A stretch of 64,000 nt of DNA, taken from positions 294,816 to 358,815 of the forward strand of contig CACRSC010000075.1 in NCBI GenBank assembly GCA_902651635.1. The letters run 5' to 3'. A program made the translations under genes and the position numbers. The notes under the pieces are model-generated. The model saw nothing but the letters and a program-made list of their open reading frames with translations. It did not search any database and had not been told where the DNA came from. This stretch comes from Mastigamoeba balamuthi. Lineage: Eukaryota > Evosea > Mastigamoebida > Mastigamoebidae. Positions 1-9,500 of the stretch are shown here, piece by piece. How positions within the stretch are numbered: the stretch's first letter is position 1; every line of letters begins with the position of its first letter.

Positions 1-52
1 CCCCCCCCCCCCCAGGTAGGAGAAGCAGGAGAGCTCTTCACAAGCATGAACT

Positions 53-430
53 GTGGCTCAGCAGCGGCCTCCCAGCGCAGATATCGCGACGTCAGAGATA
101 TCGGTTTTACCAGATTTATGCATCTGGAAACTCGAAAGAAACCTGTGTGCTGCACAGCAGGTTCTTCCGTGCATGTCGACCGCATCTGGTGCGCACAACA
201 CTCCCGGGCCGTACGTGCCTGCTGACGACGGGGCAACAGGAGCCGAGCAGGGCGTGGGGAAGGGGAGGGCAGCGACGGACGCTGCTGCGTCGCGGGGAGC
301 CACGCGGCCACCGCAGCCCACCCGCTGCGACGCCCTCTGCCCCGACTGCGGCGCCTCGGGCCCCGCCCTCGTGCGCTGCGGGCGCTGCACGACGTGCCGC
401 GAGTGCGGGTGGTCCACGTGCGCTCTCTAG
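53..430 (+). CDS. 3' end of a gene with a C-terminal Cys ribbon, possibly B12-dependent ribonucleotide reductase
   Basis: Only the last exon region of this plus-strand gene is in the window; its true start is outside or unresolved. A splice acceptor may end at 239 (CAACAG). What can be seen is the C-terminus: a low-complexity Ala/Gly/Arg linker followed by CPDCG, then RCGRCTTCRECGWSTC just before the stop at 428-430. A C-x2-C ... C-x2-C-x2-C-x4-C ribbon at the extreme C-terminus is known from adenosylcobalamin-dependent (class II, NrdJ-type) ribonucleotide reductases, where terminal cysteines re-reduce the active site. That assignment is inference from about 30 residues. Another zinc-ribbon protein remains possible. 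Confidence 0.4.
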   Translation: MAQQRPPSADIATSEISVLPDLCIWKLERNLCAAQQVLPCMSTASGAHNTPGPYVPADDGATGAEQGVGKGRAATDAAASRGATRPPQPTRCDALCPDCGASGPALVRCGRCTTCRECGWSTCAL

Positions 431-593
431 AGGCCACGGAGTTGCCGTGCGGACAGCCCGTGCAGCCACGAGGCCACCGCACGCATCGAATCCTCTTTGC
501 CCCTCGTGCCGAATTGGTGCAGGCGGTCGCCAGGGGCCTGGCTCTGCCTGCTCTGCCTGCCCTGTAGCCCGCGGGGGGCTTGAGGAGGGGCGC

Positions 594-599
594 AATAAA
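594..599 (+). promoter_or_regulatory. Poly(A) signal AATAAA
   Basis: AATAAA lies 164 bases after the stop codon of the first gene, in the 304-bp gap before the convergent S1P lyase stop codon. It fits cleavage and polyadenylation of the plus-strand transcript. Confidence 0.55.
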
Positions 600-733
600 T
601 TGTATTGAGCTCTGTGGGCTCTCTGAGTGCCTCTGTGTTGCCTTGCGTGTGCCCGTGTGCCCGTGTGGTGCGCTCCTCTCTGGCGGCACTGCGCTGCGGC
701 CGGTGGTCGTCTCCTGCTGCTGCTGTGGGGCCT

Positions 734-3045
734 TCAGAGGGCGTCGCAGGCGGCGCTGATCATGTCGGTGAGCAGGGCGCCCACGAAGCTGCGGTCGGGG
801 ATGTTGGCGCCCGCAGAGTAGAGCGGCGCCCGCTTGTTGAACTTGCTGGGCTCGGCGCTGACCAGCTCGATCGCCTTGTTGACCTTCTGCACAAACTCGT
901 CCTCGCACCCCACGTGCCCCTCGGTCACCACCAGGTGCACGCAGCTGGGCGCGCGCCGCAGGCCGTCCGTGAGTGAGGGGCCCTCCCAAGAGCTCGTCAG
1001 TTGCGCACGCACCTCGGGAACTGCATGCAGTTGAGGTCCCAGCCCATCTGCCCCAGCGCCTCGGCGAACTGGTAGACGTCGATGCCGACGGTGGTGAACG
1101 CCACGACTGCGCGACGTCGCAGGCGGGTCAGAACGGGCCAGCGAAGACAGAGCGGGAGCGGAGAGGAGGAGAAGCCGCGGACCGAACGTGGCCTTTGCGG
1201 GGTCGCCCATCATGCGGACGGCGGGGTTGCGCTGGATGCCGTCGATCATGGCGCGTGCGGTGCGCATTATGGCCGTCGCGGAGCGCAGGAAGCCCGAGGA
1301 GCCGCGGAGCACGAGGCTCGCCCAGGCGCCGACGATCTGCGCGCCCGCGCGGCTGCCGGGCATCGAGGGCGACCCGTAGAGGCCCCCGGGCCAGTCGGGG
1401 TCGGTGAAGAACATGTGCCTGCGCAGGTCCTTGCTCTCGAAGAGCAGCACCGACGTGCCCTTGGGCCCGTAGCCGTACTTGTGCGTGTCGCACGAGACCG
1501 ACGTCACGCCGCGCACCGCAAAGTCGAACGCGGGCACCGCGAACCCCGCGCGGGCCGCCCACGCCAGCACGAACCCCCCGAGGCACGCGTCGACGTGCAG
1601 CCCGACGCCGTGCGCGTCGCAGACGGCCGCGATCTTCTCGATGGGGTCGATGACGCCGTGCGGGTACGCGGGGGCGCTGGCGACGACCTGCGGGGCGGCA
1701 GCACAGCGGTCAGCGGGGAGCTGGAGAGCCACGAGGGCCAGTGCGGACCATCATGGTGTCGGGGGTGATGAGGGAGACGAGCTTGTCGACGTCCATCTCC
1801 ATGGTGGGCGTCATGGGCACGCGCTGCATGCGCACGCGCAGCATGCGGGCGCCCTTGAGCCACGCAGAGTGCGCCGTCTCGGTCGCCAGCACCACCAGGT
1901 CGTCGGGGTTCCTGCCCTGCGCCACCGCCCGGTCCCTGTACGCCTTCATCGACATGATGATGCTGCGCACGGCCCCAGTCAGGAGGTGGTTGGCGGCCAG
2001 GGGGGTTCGCTCCGTGTTTTGCCGCGGATTCAATTGAATTTTGGCCCTCAGAAAGGAGCGGGTGCGCGTGCCTCTCGGTGCCGCCGGTGGTGATGGCGCC
2101 GCAGACCTTGTCGCCGCCGTGCAGCATGTGGGCCACCATGCGGATGGTCTCCGCCTCCATTCTGCGCGTGCTGGTCGGGCGTGCGTGCGTGCGGTGGGCG
2201 TTGCTGGCTCAGTTTGCGCGGCAGAGGCGGCAAAGTGGAGGCAATGGCAGCATGTGTGGCTGCCAAGTAGCAGTAACGAGTGGTGGGAAAGTAGAGGCAG
2301 TGCGGAGGTGGCAAAGTGGGGGCAGCGGGTGGCACCAGAAGAACGTGTCAAAGTGCAGCGGGTTGGAGCTGCAGAACATGCCCACGGCCTCCTTGATGAC
2401 CTGCTCGCACTCGGGGTTGTGCGTGTAGACGGTCCCCGAGATCTTCTTCTCCCTGTACTGCCTGAGCTCCGCCTCGTAGCTCCGCCTCAGGAACTCCCGC
2501 ACCTTTGCAAGCCGACACGTCACACAGTGGGGGGAACACAGGGAACACAGGGGCACAGAGGGCCGTTTCAGCACTGAACCGCCGCCCGCTGCGGGGGGGC
2601 TGGCGGGGGGCGCACCGTGTCGGGGGCGACGCCCTCGGCGGGGATCTCAGTGTAGCTGAGGCCGCCGTCGATGCGCAGGCGCGAGAGGTCGCTGGCGATC
2701 GACTGGGCCAGAGCGCTGCGCTGCGCCTCCATCCTCGCCGCTGCCTCGCCGCCGGAGCTGGCAGCAGGCGCAGCAGCGTGCACGCCCTGGCGCCTGCCCC
2801 GCAGCGCTGCGTGCCCGTGGGGGCCGTCGGGGGGCCGTCAGGACAGCGCAAGCACCGATAGCGAACAAAAGCGAACAGCGGAGTGCACGTTTGCGCAGAA
2901 GCACAAAGCAAGGGGCTGACTGACTGACACACAGCTCAGCACACAGTGAGGGGGAGGACTGCAGCTGCGGACCTGAGAGCGGAGGGCACAGGCGCGCGAC
3001 GACCCAGACGACGACCACCGTCAGGACGAAGACCAGCAGCTCCAT
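734..3045 (-). CDS. SGPL1: Sphingosine-1-phosphate lyase
   Basis: PLP-dependent lyase of the ER membrane that cleaves phosphorylated sphingoid bases to a fatty aldehyde and phosphoethanolamine, the exit step of sphingolipid breakdown. Eight exons fit with continuous phase: 3045-2960, 2793-2616, 2502-2345, 2161-2072, 1962-1749, 1687-1183, 1106-1013, 992-734, giving about 527 residues, near the usual length. Residues 1-20 form the expected N-terminal membrane anchor (MELLVFVLTVVVVWVVARL). Family motifs follow: TGGTES, AHSAW, HVDACLGGF and DTHKYGYGPKG, whose Lys (codon 1480-1478) forms the Schiff base with PLP. The junction at 2072/1962 needs a GC donor (GAG AG|GCACGC) to keep TGGTES in frame. 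The ends of exons 1 and 3 are less certain because their donors are weak. Convergent with the gene at 53-430 and followed upstream by the patatin-like gene on the same strand. Confidence 0.9.
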
Positions 3046-3415
3046 GTGTAGTTGAGCAGCAGCACACCACCAACGCGCAGCGGACTGCAGAAGGAGCAGG
3101 CGGTGTGGACCGCCTAGTCGGGTCTTAAATGAAAAATAACGAAATGAAAAGCGAAAAGCGCAGGAAAAAAAGGCGCCGCGGCAAGAGCTGGCGAAGAAAA
3201 GAAGAGAGAGCGTGACTCATCCAAGCAGCAGTTGGGCAGATACCAGCAGATACGGCAGATACGGGACTCGAGTCAGAGTCTGGGCCTCTGTTGTAAAACC
3301 AATCAATTGTTGTTGTGTTTTTGCACTAATTGTATTGCACTCCCCCCCAACAACGGGGGCTACAAAAGCAGGTCCGCGTGCTCTCTCTGTGCCTGTGCCG
3401 GTGCCAGCGGCCTCC
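3046..3415. other. Intergenic gap: S1P lyase promoter and patatin-like 3' flank
   Basis: This 370-bp stretch lies between two minus-strand genes. It should hold the S1P lyase 5' region and the 3' UTR of the patatin-like gene. It is AT-richer around 3130-3200 and 3290-3350. No AATAAA on the minus strand, RNA gene or open frame with family features was seen. Confidence 0.5.
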
Positions 3416-4866
3416 TCAGTGCTGCTGCTTGGGGCGCACGAGCCTGTGGACGACGCTGTCGAGCGTGCCGCCAAAGACGGCGGCGATCTCTGCGGCCTCG
3501 CGGCGGACCTCGTCGGGCCTGGCCCTGTCCAGCGGCTTCTCCGCGTCGAGCCGCACGTAGTTGCCGCCCAGCAGCACGCGCATGTTGCGGTCGGCCTGCC
3601 GCGCGGGCGCGTTGGCGAGGACGGCGACGAGCTTGAGCAGCGGGTCCTCGGGCGGCCGGGTGCCCACGGGCCCGCAGCCCAGCGAGACGATCAGGAAGTT
3701 GGCCGACGTCGGGTGCAGCCGCCGCGCCTCGGCCCACGCCGTCAGCGACGCGTTGGACCCCGCCACGGAGCCGTCGAGCAGCACCTGCCCGTCGTAGTCG
3801 ACGGGGGCGAAGACGCCCGGGGAGGCCGACGACGCGCGGGCGACGACGGGCACCGGGAACGACGACGTCTGCGCGTCCCAGCTGCGCACGATTGCGGGCT
3901 CGCCGCGCCGCTCGTCGAAGAGCACGACGGCCGTGTTGGCCAGGCACGCGCGCATCGAGCTGTCGGGGATGACGGCCTTGAGCGCCGCCTCGAGCGCCGC
4001 GTTGCTCTCCTCCATCCGGGCGTCCTTGTCGGCCACGCGCTGCCCGAGCTCCCAGCACTTGTCCACGAACGTCTTGGCGAGCTCTGCGGCCGGGGGCGCC
4101 ACCGGCCTGCCGAGTTGGTTGGATGCACAATTTTGTGTGTCAGCGGTGACGTCCAGAGTGACGCGCAGATTCTCCGAACGCAAAAATATCGGAAGGGGGA
4201 ATAGAAATCGCCGACGCACTTTGTCAGCGACAGGGCGACGACGCCGCCGCTGCCGACGCCCACGACGAGGTCGAAGAGCTGCGAGCACTTCTGGCCCGTG
4301 CGCTTCTCGAGCTCGGCGACGAGGAAGAGCGGCAGGGCCGCCGCTGCGCCGCCGCCCGAGTCAATTGCGAGTATGCGCAGCGGCTGCAGTGCCGCCTGCG
4401 CTGCCGCGGCGCGTGCGGCGGCCTCCTCCTCGTCGCGGGCGCCCCCGCCGCCCCACGAGTGACCCCGGGGCACGTCCTCGCGGGCCCCGAAGTCGCGGGC
4501 GAAGTCGTGCGGGCCCGCGGGCTGCGGGGGCGCTGCGCCCGCGTTTCCGCCGTTTCCGCCGTTTCCGCGGCCGAGGCCCGCGAGGTCGGCCTCCATGTTG
4601 GCGGCCTGGCGCTGGACGAGGGGCCCCGGGGTGTAGGGGAAGTAGTAGGGCTTGCCGCCGCCCTGGGAGGTGCGCGGGGGGGCCGACTGCGAGGACATGG
4701 GGGCCAGCGGGCCCGAGGGCACCGAACGGTTCAGCGGCTGCTGGCCGTGGCTCGGCCCCGTCGCGTGTACGGTAGGCCGGAACCCGTGGTGGGCCATGGG
4801 GACCACGGGGTTGCCCGCGTTGCGCTGCGCGGTCATCGCACGGCGCTCGGGCACAGCGGGGAACAT
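3416..4866 (-). CDS. Patatin-like protein without the canonical nucleophile serine
   Basis: Patatin-fold protein of 445 residues in two exons (4866-4220 and 4106-3416; intron GTGCG...GGCAG). The first in-frame ATG is at 4866; the frame continues upstream without one. Residues 1-160 are Pro/Gly/Gln/Ala-rich and probably disordered. The patatin core begins near residue 165 with LAIDSGGG, the oxyanion-loop position, but lacks the usual Arg of DGGGxRG. The nucleophile elbow near residue 203 reads VVGVGSGGVVAL, where active patatins have GTSTGG: the Ser of GxSxG is Gly and a Ser sits one place later. The dyad Asp survives in LLDGSVAGS (Asp about 327). Known patatins are phospholipase A/acyl hydrolases. 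Weak activity through the shifted Ser cannot be excluded, but a non-catalytic lipid-binding protein is equally likely. Confidence 0.8.
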
Positions 4867-5250
4867 CGCGGACTGTCCGCGGAGCCCAGTGCGGGGGCAC
4901 AAGTCAATTGCGGGTTCCGCGCAGGAGGCGGGGTGGATAGGGGAGGCGCGCACGGCAGCGTGCAGTGTCAGGAGGAGCCTGGGTGCAGACTGGAACGACA
5001 CAGGACAGCTCGAGGACACCGGACCAGCCGCAAAAATAGCAGTGGCGAGGCGCTATTTTTGGATATCGATAGATTTTCCCCCTGAATTTGGATCTGAATG
5101 GTCAATAAGTCCAAGGATGCATCATTCGGAGTGACCGGGTGTGATTGAGTGATAAACTCGGGCGTATGTCAGGGGATAGAGAGCTGAACCAGCATAGTCC
5201 AATATGCGATAATCGTAGGAACAGAAGCTCAAATCAAAGATAAATGAGTA
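4867..5250. other. Upstream region of the patatin-like gene
   Basis: A 384-bp gap between the patatin-like start (minus strand) and tRNA-Glu (plus strand). The GC-rich part next to the gene stays open in the patatin frame to about 5020 but has no ATG there, so it is read as 5' UTR or promoter. From about 5040 the composition becomes AT-richer, as expected for flanking DNA. No other gene was seen. Confidence 0.45.
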
Positions 5251-5322
5251 TCCGAAGTGGTGTAGTTGGTAACATAAGCGGCTCTCACCTGCTTGCCCCG
5301 GGTTCGATTCCCGGCTTCGGAA
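5251..5322 (+). tRNA. tRNA-Glu (anticodon CTC)
   Basis: A 72-nt cloverleaf folds cleanly. The acceptor TCCGAAG pairs fully with CTTCGGA and the discriminator is A5322. The D arm has TGGTGTAGTTGG (A box). The anticodon stem AGCGG/CTGCT carries loop CTCTCAC with anticodon CTC. The T arm CCGGG/CCCGG carries TTCGATT (B box GGTTCGATTCC). No intron is present, CCA is not encoded, and a T5 Pol III terminator follows at 5324-5328. Confidence 0.96.
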
Positions 5323-5323
5323 C

Positions 5324-5328
5324 TTTTT
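5324..5328 (+). terminator. RNA polymerase III T5 terminator
   Basis: Five T residues start one base after the tRNA-Glu discriminator base, the standard Pol III stop signal. Confidence 0.8.
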
Positions 5329-5544
5329 GCCGCTAGAAAATTGAATTGTATTTCGTTTGTTTCTGTCGTGGTGATTTCTTATTATTTTCGGTGAACGCCT
5401 CTGAAACGCGTACTGCGTTTATCTCTCGGCGTCGAGCACGTGGCCGTCAGCCCACTCCTGCGGGGGGTCGTGTCAGTCTCGCTTTGGTGCAGAGCTGCGC
5501 TGGTGTGTATAATCGACGCAGTAATGCAGTGCTCTGAATGCGCA

Positions 5545-5994
5545 TTAGAGTCCCACTGAACTGTGCTCTGCAATCATTCCCGGAGCCGAGTGCGGGGGTG
5601 AGCGCACCTCACCGGGCTGCTGCTGCTGCTGCTGCTGGAGGCAGCGGGCGAGGCGGTCGAGGAGGGCGTCGACGTGGGCGCTGCTGCTGGCGGCGACCTC
5701 GAGCTGCTCGCACCTGACGAGGTACTGCGCCACGCGGGCGTCGCAGCGCTCGGCCACCCGCTCCTCCTCCTCCTCCTCCTCCTCGCCTCCCGCGGCCCTG
5801 GCGCCCGCGCTGAGGCCCAGCAGCGCGTCGATGGCTGCCGAGTAGAGCCCCAGGGCCGCGGTGCTGTCGCCGCGTGCGTCTGCGGCCTCGGCTCTGCTGC
5901 ACGCGGCTGCCACTCGCTGCACGTCCTGACCGCTGCAGCTGCAGACGATCCCGCAGTTGCTCCCGCTGCTGCCACTGCTGCTGACACGGTCCAT
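5545..5994 (-). CDS. Small MIT-like domain protein
   Basis: Open frame of 149 codons from ATG 5994; a second in-frame ATG at 6114 would add 40 Pro/Ala-rich residues. Residues 24-100 resemble a three-helix MIT (microtubule-interacting and trafficking) domain: an Ala-rich helix, AADARGDSTAALGLYSAAID matching the A..D..G....AL.LY..AI pattern, an acidic run of eight Glu, then VAQYLVRCEQLE. MIT domains bind ESCRT-III tails in VPS4, spastin and calpain-7 relatives. A poly-Gln run (CAG repeat, near 5617-5640) follows. GTGAGG just after it could be a donor, so the C-terminus may differ. It diverges from receptor gene A. The domain call rests on pattern only. Confidence 0.5.
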   Translation of the reverse strand: MDRVSSSGSSGSNCGIVCSCSGQDVQRVAAACSRAEAADARGDSTAALGLYSAAIDALLGLSAGARAAGGEEEEEEEERVAERCDARVAQYLVRCEQLEVAASSSAHVDALLDRLARCLQQQQQQQPGEVRSPPHSAPGMIAEHSSVGL

Positions 5995-6558
5995 CGCCTT
6001 GGGGGGGCTGGCTGCTGGGTTGCTTGCTGCTGGCGGGGGTGCTAAGAGAGTGTGTGGGTGCCTGTGGGGGCGTGCGGCATCGGTGCGGAGCGGCACCACC
6101 GCACATTTCTGCATCGGGTGACGTGGGCGGTGGGGCGCAGCCTACGTGGGTCCACTCTTCCGGACAATCGGCCCAGTCACGGTATTCCCGCCTCGGCTGC
6201 CACCCGCATCGGGGCATCGCCGGGCCGGGCGAAGGTCTCCCGCCGCCCTTGGCGTGGCGCAGAAACCGAGGGAAGGGGCAGTTGATCTTTTATCAGCCAA
6301 CATTTGACAACGTCGCCCCTCCATCTCAGAAGACGGGGAACAGAGTACAGAGAAGGGAGTTCCCGATTTCTCTCAGATCATTGCGTCAGCGGTAGACACG
6401 CCCGGCCGGAAGCCCCGGCCCTCTGCGGGCTGCGAGGGGCGCGTGTTCCAGGAACATCAACCCGTCAGAGATTCAGCGAAATCGCCTGCCGTCGTTTGTC
6501 GAACAGACGCCAACCAGCAGGCAACGGCACAGAGCCACAGCAGCGCCTCAGCCCCACC
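5995..6558. other. Divergent promoter region between MIT-like gene and receptor A
   Basis: A 564-bp gap that should hold both promoters. It has no clear TATA box and only a weak trace (ACGTCGCCCCTCC near 6318) of the motif seen upstream of C, D, F, G and I. The start of A is preceded by GCCCCACC, a good eukaryotic initiation context. Confidence 0.4.
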
Positions 6559-9500
6559 ATGCAGCGCCCCGCAGCGATGCCCTGGCTGCTCGCCCTCGCC
6601 GTGGCCTGTGCGGCATCTGCCTCTGGCGACGGCGTCAACGGCAGCGAGGGCGGCAGCCTGGTGATCGGTATGGCCTGCGGCCCCTCGCTGATGGAGCGCA
6701 GCTTCGAGCAGGGCTTCCGCGCGGCCTACGAAGACTTCAGGCTGATCACCAGGCTGCCCTTCGAGCTGGCCTCCATGCCCCTCCAGTCGCAGGTCTGGCA
6801 GCCCCCGGGATCGCACGCACCGCCCGGCAGCTCTGCGGCAGCAAACGGCGTTCTTTCTTTACATTTTCCCCTTTGTTTTTTGCATCCATTTGCACCTGCT
6901 GTCCTTTTTGAAGCTGAGGGCTCGCCGGTGATCGCGCTGACCTCCCCGTGCCTCCTGGCGCCCAGGACAAGCTGCTGGACACTGCCAAGGTGCTGGTGGA
7001 GAGCAGGGGCGCCTCCATCGCCGTCGGGAAGCCCGGGAGTTCAGCGATCGAGAAGGAGGTCGTCCACTACCTCCGCCAGCGCAGCGTGCCCCTCGTCGCC
7101 GCCCTCTCGGGCAGCGCGTACCTGCGTAACTTCTCCTCCCCCGACTTCTTCGCCGAGTTCAGCCGGCCTGGTGGCGGTGCGCCCTCTCGAGTCCCCTCAG
7201 CGGGTTTTTTGCGCGTTTTTTCTTGAATTGAGCGGAAAACGAAAACGAAACGAAACGAAACTCGCGACCCTGACCGGGAGGCATCTGGGCGGTGGGCGAG
7301 GGGTGCAGGAGGCGCCAACGGCACGGGGGGTGGCGGTGGCAGCAAGGCCCAGCTGCCGGTGGTGACGACCGTGCGGGCAGCGGGGATCAACGAGATGCAC
7401 GTGGTGCTCTCGATGCTCTCGCGCGACTGGGGCACCGTCACCAGCGTCGCCCTGCTCGCCCACAACACGCCTCTGGGCCTCGCGATGAAGGAAACCCTGA
7501 GCATCGGGTTGTCCTTCCTGGTGAACAATACGATAGATGGCGTCTCGGTCCCCTCGTTCCTCTTCCCTTCCGAGTGCGTCACCCCAAGTGCGCCCCCTCT
7601 GCTCGGCTAACGCGGCCCCCTTCGCTCAGACAGGGCATCAGCCAGAGGGACCTCGAGGCGGCCGAGCAGAAGGTGCTGCAGCACGAGCCCCGGACGCTGG
7701 TCGTGTGCACGGCGGCCCAGGCGACGGTCGCGTACGTCAAGTGGCTGGCGGCGTCGAGGCACAGCAACAAGACGGTCTACATGATGTCGTGGAGCTCTGC
7801 CGCGGACCTCGCGCAGGGGCTGACCGCCCAGGAGCGCGCCAGGCTCGCGGGCAAGGACATCCGGCTGTTCTTCACGCAGACGATGCCCTTCCCGACGCCC
7901 GACGACGACACGCTCGAGCACGCGCCCCAGCTGCTGCGCAAGTTCCACCGCGCCAACGTGACCGTCCGGTCGCACGCGGCGCTCGAGGGCTACCTGACGG
8001 GCTGGTTCATCTACGAGGCCGCCCAGAAGGCCGCCGCGCGCTACGGGCTGCCCCTGACGCCCGCGGCGCTGCTCAGCACGATCTACGCGGACCTGCGGAC
8101 GTTCGACGTGCTGGGCATGACGCTGGGGCCCTACGGCGACGGCGGGCGCAGCGGAGGGCGCCAGACGCTGCAGAGCCTCGGCGACCAGTGCAACCAGGGG
8201 GTGCGCCAGGTGTACCTGACGAGGTTCGAGCTGCCCGGCGGCCAGCTGCGGCCCAGGCCCGGGGCCTCGCTCAAGTTCGCGTGGTGCACGCCGGCCTCGT
8301 GGTACGTAAGCAAGAGCCCCACGATGGTGGGCATCACCGTCGACCCGCGAGGCGACGAGGGCATGTTCAAGTACACGGGGCTGCTGGCGGCCACGCAGGC
8401 CTACAGCTCGACGGCCACCAACACCGTCGTGGTCCGCTCCATCCGGGGCGGCCTCGACAAGGCCGGGGATCTGGGCAGCGGCATCCCCGCTCTCTTCAGC
8501 CCGCGGCTCAACAGCAGCCGCGACGCCGAGCACCTCACCAAGAGCCGCGTGCTGATCGCCCCCATGCCGGTGTTCTGCGGGCTCGTGCGGCCGTTCAAGA
8601 GGTGCGCGCCCTCCCACGGCCTGCGGGCTCGCCGTGGCGCTGACAGATGCGGGGGGCACGCAGGGACGTGATCAACCTGTTCCCCTCGGCCCACGACGAG
8701 ATCAACGCCACGATCCAGTTCTTCGTCTCGGGCAAGGCGGCGACTGACTTGGGCGTGAACAAGGTGTACGTCTTCAAGAACGCCCGGGGCGACGCGTACG
8801 TGGACGAGCTGGCGCAGAGGGGCGGGGATATCGTTCAGAGTTCCCATCGCGGTGATGTTATGGTGCTCGCCCTTCCACCCGCCCTTGGCGGCGCTCTGAC
8901 TCCGCCGTTGGCACAGTTCGACTTCTCCGAAAAAGATGAGGCAGACGTCCCCGCAATGATTCGCAAGCACGCGTCATCCGACAACCGCACGGCGTTCGTC
9001 GTGCTCGGGGGCACGTTCAATTCGACGCTCGTGGAGGGCGTGGAAGCGATCAGGCTGCTGGGCTCGCAGGTGGTGGCGCCGCAGGGGAGCATCGGGGGGG
9101 ACTCGCAACAGTGGACGTTTCAGCTGCGCCTCTCGCCCCCAGCGTCGCACTTTGCGTCGACGTCTGCGCTGCGGAGTGACTACCGGACGTGGGTCTCGGG
9201 CGAGGACTCCAACGAGGTCTCGTTCAGGAGCTTCTTCGCTGGCAGGTTCCTGATGCAGGTCATCGACAAGGCCAAGTCGATGAAGGGCACCGACAACACC
9301 TCGCTGACGTCCAAGGACCTCGTCGACGCGGTCTACGAGAAGGGCACGTTCACCATCGAGGGCGTCCAGATCGGGCCCTTCGCGAAGTCCTGCAGCAGCC
9401 CGTCCGACTGCTGCAACCAGGGCCTCAACACCGTCTACGTCCTCGAGGGCGGGCCCCAGCGCAGCGTCGCCTTCACGTACCAAAGCTCCGCCAAGTGCGG

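Noticed and set aside
4867-5019. N-terminal extension of the patatin-like frame to 5019
   Set aside because: The extension starts at GTG; the first ATG in this frame is at 4866.
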